A stretch of 8,251 nt of DNA from Planctomycetes bacterium RIFOXYC2_FULL_41_27. GTDB taxonomy: Bacteria > Planctomycetota > Brocadiia > Brocadiales > Brocadiaceae. This document shows, piece after piece, positions 6,450-8,251 of the stretch (position 1 is its first letter; every line of letters starts with the position of its first letter). The notes under the pieces are model-generated. The model was not told where the DNA came from and did not search any database. It saw nothing but the letters and a program-made list of their open reading frames with translations. Location: assembly GCA_001828645.1 (NCBI GenBank), contig MHZD01000260.1, forward strand, positions 1 through 8,251, written 5' to 3'. Made by a program: the position numbers and the translations under genes.

Positions 6450-6459
6450 TGGGTTTTTT

Positions 6460-7455
6460 ATGAATAAAGAATTTCTTATTTATCTTATTATCGCCTGCGT
6501 TAAGATATTACTAGTGTTTGGGGTGGTTCAGCTCATAATTATCTCCATGATCTGGCTCGAAAGGAAGATTATGGCGCATATGCAGGTACGTCTTGGGCCA
6601 ATGCGTGTCGGTCCGCACGGCTTGTTACAGCCAATAGCAGATGGTATAAAGCTTCTATTCAAGGAAGATATTATCCCGGAAAAGGCAAGTAAGTTGCTTT
6701 TTGTACTGGCGCCCATAATGACACTGGTTCCTGCACTGATTACCTTTGCCGTTATTCCCTTCGGGGATAAGGTAAAGATTCTTGGATACAACATTGACCT
6801 TGTAATTACCGATATCAATGTGGGATTTCTGTATATATTTGCAGTATCTTCCTTAGGTATTTATGGCATTGTTATGGCTAGTTGGGCATCGAATAACAAG
6901 TATTCACTATTGGGTGGGATACGGTCTGCTGCCCAAATGATCAGTTATGAACTGACCCTCGGGTTATCGCTTATTGGGGTCGTCATGCTGACGGAGTCGT
7001 TAAGTCTTGTGGATGTGGTCAATGGGCAGTCGAAACTGTGGAATATTTTGTTACAACCCATTGGGTTTTTTATTTATTGCACCAGCGCTATTGCAGAGGT
7101 GAATCGGTGTCCCTTTGACCTCCCCGAGGCAGAATCAGAGCTTGTGGCAGGATACCATACGGAATACAGCAGTATGAAATTTGCCACGTTTTTCATGGCC
7201 GAATATGCCAACATGATTACGGTGTCTGCCATTGCCGTAACTTTTTTTCTGGGTGGCTGGCACGGGCCATTCTTACCGCCGGTGGTATGGTTCATGCTAA
7301 AATTATCAGCCTGCTTATTCTTCTTTATCTGGATAAGGTCGACTTACCCAAGGCTCAGATATGATCAACTGATGCATTTTGGCTGGAAATTCTTGTTGCC
7401 TCTTTCCCTGTTCAACATATTGCTCACGGGGTTTATCATGATTCTTAAAGGATAA
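6460..7455 (+). CDS. nuoH: NADH-quinone oxidoreductase subunit H
   Basis: This is the membrane subunit that docks the peripheral arm and forms most of the quinone tunnel, leading into the proton-pumping arm. It has 331 residues with eight predicted membrane helices, at about 8-32, 79-99, 121-141, 160-180, 196-212, 243-264, 272-293 and 309-327. Family signatures are intact: W-L-E-R-K at 32-36, RLGPMRVGPHGLLQPIADG at 44-62 followed by the KE pair at 68-69, the acidic quinone-site loop EAESELVAGYHTEYS at 223-237, and GWKFLLPLSL near the C-terminus. The start was set at ATG 6460 (MNKEFLIYL). A TTG at 6439 would begin inside vapC. Only GGG at 6451-6453, six bases upstream, could serve as ribosome-binding site, so reinitiation after vapC may matter. 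The gene is separated from nuoG by 938 bp of inserted genes instead of lying next to it. Confidence 0.97.
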   Translation: MNKEFLIYLIIACVKILLVFGVVQLIIISMIWLERKIMAHMQVRLGPMRVGPHGLLQPIADGIKLLFKEDIIPEKASKLLFVLAPIMTLVPALITFAVIPFGDKVKILGYNIDLVITDINVGFLYIFAVSSLGIYGIVMASWASNNKYSLLGGIRSAAQMISYELTLGLSLIGVVMLTESLSLVDVVNGQSKLWNILLQPIGFFIYCTSAIAEVNRCPFDLPEAESELVAGYHTEYSSMKFATFFMAEYANMITVSAIAVTFFLGGWHGPFLPPVVWFMLKLSACLFFFIWIRSTYPRLRYDQLMHFGWKFLLPLSLFNILLTGFIMILKG

Positions 7456-7456
7456 T

Positions 7457-7882
7457 ATGATCGTACCATTAATTAAAGGTCTCACGCTCACAATCAAGAG
7501 ATTTCTCAACCCGAATACGTGCGTCACAATACAGTATCCCGACGAGCGGCCAAAACTTGCATCAAGGTTTCGCGGGCTGCCTGAACTACAGATAGGAAAG
7601 GACGGGAGGGAAAAGTGTGTCGCCTGCGGACTGTGCGCCAGAGTGTGTCCTTCTCAATGTATTAACGTTGAAGGGGCTGAGGATGAAACAAACAGGAGAT
7701 ACCCAAAAATTTATGAGTTGGATGCCTTCCGATGTATTTTTTGCGGGTTTTGTGAAGAGGCATGTCCCGTAAGGGCGATAATCCTTAGAGATACCTTCGA
7801 ACTGGCAACATATGACAATAAGGATGTTTTCGATAAGGAAAAGCTGTTAGACCTTACGAGGAAAAGGGATTTGCCGCGATAA
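7457..7882 (+). CDS. nuoI: NADH-quinone oxidoreductase subunit I (two [4Fe-4S] ferredoxin type)
   Basis: This is the TYKY-type ferredoxin subunit of the connecting arm. Its clusters N6a and N6b pass electrons from NuoG to cluster N2 on NuoB. The protein has 141 residues. An amphipathic N-terminal segment (about 1-20, MIVPLIKGLTLTIKRF) anchors the subunit at the membrane. Next come the conserved YPDERPKLASRFRG stretch (27-40) and two complete ferredoxin motifs: C54, C57, C60, C64 and C93, C96, C99, C103. These are wired crosswise in the family, each cluster using three cysteines of one motif plus the last of the other. The start is one base after the nuoH stop, and AAAGGA at 7447-7452, inside the end of nuoH, is a close ribosome-binding site, so the two genes are cotranscribed and probably coupled. 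The C-terminus is short and charged, without extension. Confidence 0.97.
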   Translation: MIVPLIKGLTLTIKRFLNPNTCVTIQYPDERPKLASRFRGLPELQIGKDGREKCVACGLCARVCPSQCINVEGAEDETNRRYPKIYELDAFRCIFCGFCEEACPVRAIILRDTFELATYDNKDVFDKEKLLDLTRKRDLPR

Positions 7883-7900
7883 GACTAAATTAAAATTTTA

Positions 7901-7928
7901 GACTTCGTCGTGAGCGCTTAGTCGAACG
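7901..7928 (+). repeat. REP-like imperfect palindrome after nuoI
   Basis: TTCG at 7904-7907 is inverted as CGAA at 7923-7926 around a central AGCGCT palindrome at 7913-7918, giving an almost symmetric dyad. A separate AT-only palindrome, TAAAATTTTA, lies just before it at 7891-7900. From memory, strings of the form GTCGAAC...TCACGACGAAG are widespread dispersed repeats in environmental bacterial genomes, so this is probably one copy of a REP family. No T-run follows, and terminator function is not supported. Confidence 0.5.
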
Positions 7929-7933
7929 ATTTA

Positions 7934-7989
7934 GGATTTCAGAATTACGATTTTTTTAAATCCAAAATCGTAATTCGTAAATCGTAAAT
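7934..7989 (+). repeat. 7-bp repeat array arranged as a palindrome, nuoI-nuoJ spacer
   Basis: The right half is four and a half heptamers: AAATCCA (7958), AAATCGT (7965), AATTCGT (7972), AAATCGT (7979) and AAAT (7986). The left half holds the reverse-complement class: GGATTTC (7934), AGAATTA (7941) and CGATTTT (7948). As a result, 7942-7954 and 7964-7976 form a perfect 13-bp inverted repeat with a 9-base loop. The heptamers belong to the same class as those at 1001-1036. The hairpin is AT-rich and not followed by a T-run. The rest of the 168-bp spacer, to 8050, shows no gene, clear promoter or strong ribosome-binding site. Confidence 0.75.
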
Positions 7990-8050
7990 GTCTGCTAAAA
8001 ATGTCAAAATGTTTTTATTAGGGAACGGATAAAAACGCCGGTGTAACACT

Positions 8051-8251
8051 ATGGAAGCATATTTATTTTATATTGTAGCAACAATCGCCGTAGTCGCTGG
8101 GGTCTATCTCATTTTTGAGAAAAACCCTGTCTTCAGCGCTTTGTACCTTATTCAGACGATGGTCTGCATTGCAGTGCTCTATATATTACTTGAGGCGCAG
8201 TTCATTGCTGCGGTTCAAATCATTGTGTATGCAGGCGCTATTATGGTGCTC
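8051..8251 (+). CDS. nuoJ: NADH-quinone oxidoreductase subunit J, N-terminal part (runs off the window)
   Basis: The first 67 codons of the ND6-type membrane subunit of complex I are visible, open to the window edge. It contributes to the antiporter-like arm and the central water/proton axis next to NuoH and NuoK. Three membrane helices can be seen at about 4-22, 28-47 and 50-67. Conserved features are NPVFSALYL (25-33) between helices 1 and 2 and the third-helix signature VQIIVYAGAIMVL (55-67), the segment that carries the pi-bulge switch in solved structures. The start is ATG 8051 (MEAYLFYIV), which gives the usual NuoJ N-terminus. No good Shine-Dalgarno sequence lies within 15 bases upstream; GGGAACGG near 8021 is too far. 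The 168-bp repeat-bearing gap from nuoI contrasts with the one-base nuoH-nuoI junction. Confidence 0.93.
   Translation, partial: MEAYLFYIVATIAVVAGVYLIFEKNPVFSALYLIQTMVCIAVLYILLEAQFIAAVQIIVYAGAIMVL

Noticed and set aside
6439..6459. TTG at 6439 as the nuoH start
   Set aside because: It lies inside the end of vapC and adds seven residues that are not typical of NuoH. ATG 6460 gives the usual N-terminus.
7942..7976. Intrinsic terminator between nuoI and nuoJ
   Set aside because: The stem is perfect but AT-rich and is not followed by a T-run, and nuoJ continues the operon. It is better explained as a repeat array.

Overview
The window is the middle of a respiratory complex I (nuo) operon, read entirely on the + strand: the 3' end of nuoD, then nuoE, nuoF, nuoG, three inserted small genes, nuoH, nuoI and the 5' end of nuoJ. 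The order D-E-F-G-H-I-J is the standard bacterial one. nuoA-C should lie upstream and nuoK-N downstream, outside the window.

Layout. 1-305 is the tail of nuoD. 306-495 is a spacer with a triple CACAGAT repeat, a weak possible promoter and an 81-bp element bounded by 8-bp inverted repeats. 496-996 is nuoE. 997-1052 is a spacer made of 7-bp direct repeats. 1053-5521 holds nuoF and nuoG, joined by an ATGA overlap. 5526-5813 encodes a tandem desulforedoxin-like Fe-binding protein. 5921-6449 is a VapBC-like toxin-antitoxin pair with overlapping genes. 6460-7882 holds nuoH and nuoI, separated by one base. 7883-8050 is a spacer with a REP-like dyad and a second 7-bp repeat array arranged as a palindrome. 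8051 to the end is the start of nuoJ.

Function. NuoE, NuoF and NuoG form the peripheral electron-input arm, NuoD and NuoI belong to the connecting arm that leads to quinone, and NuoH and NuoJ are membrane subunits involved in coupling to ion pumping. The input arm is not the minimal proteobacterial type. NuoF carries an N-terminal thioredoxin-like domain, a C-terminal two-cluster ferredoxin domain and a possible zinc site, as in HydB-type subunits. NuoG has a full formate-dehydrogenase-like architecture, but the Sec/Cys-His motif that binds molybdenum is lost. It is therefore best read as an electron-wiring subunit derived from an FdhA-like ancestor and not as an active formate dehydrogenase.

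Organism. The DNA is moderately AT-rich. The HydB/FdhA-like NuoF and NuoG, the VapBC cassette and the spacers filled with CACAGAT, REP-like and GGATTT-type repeats resemble genomes of environmental anaerobes. An anammox planctomycete (Brocadia/Kuenenia group) is my best guess, but this rests on general resemblance and not on a diagnostic gene. The most interesting points are the cargo between nuoG and nuoH, the tandem desulforedoxin protein, the HydB-like NuoF with a lost cluster ligand, and the 7-bp repeats that occur in two different spacers of the same operon.
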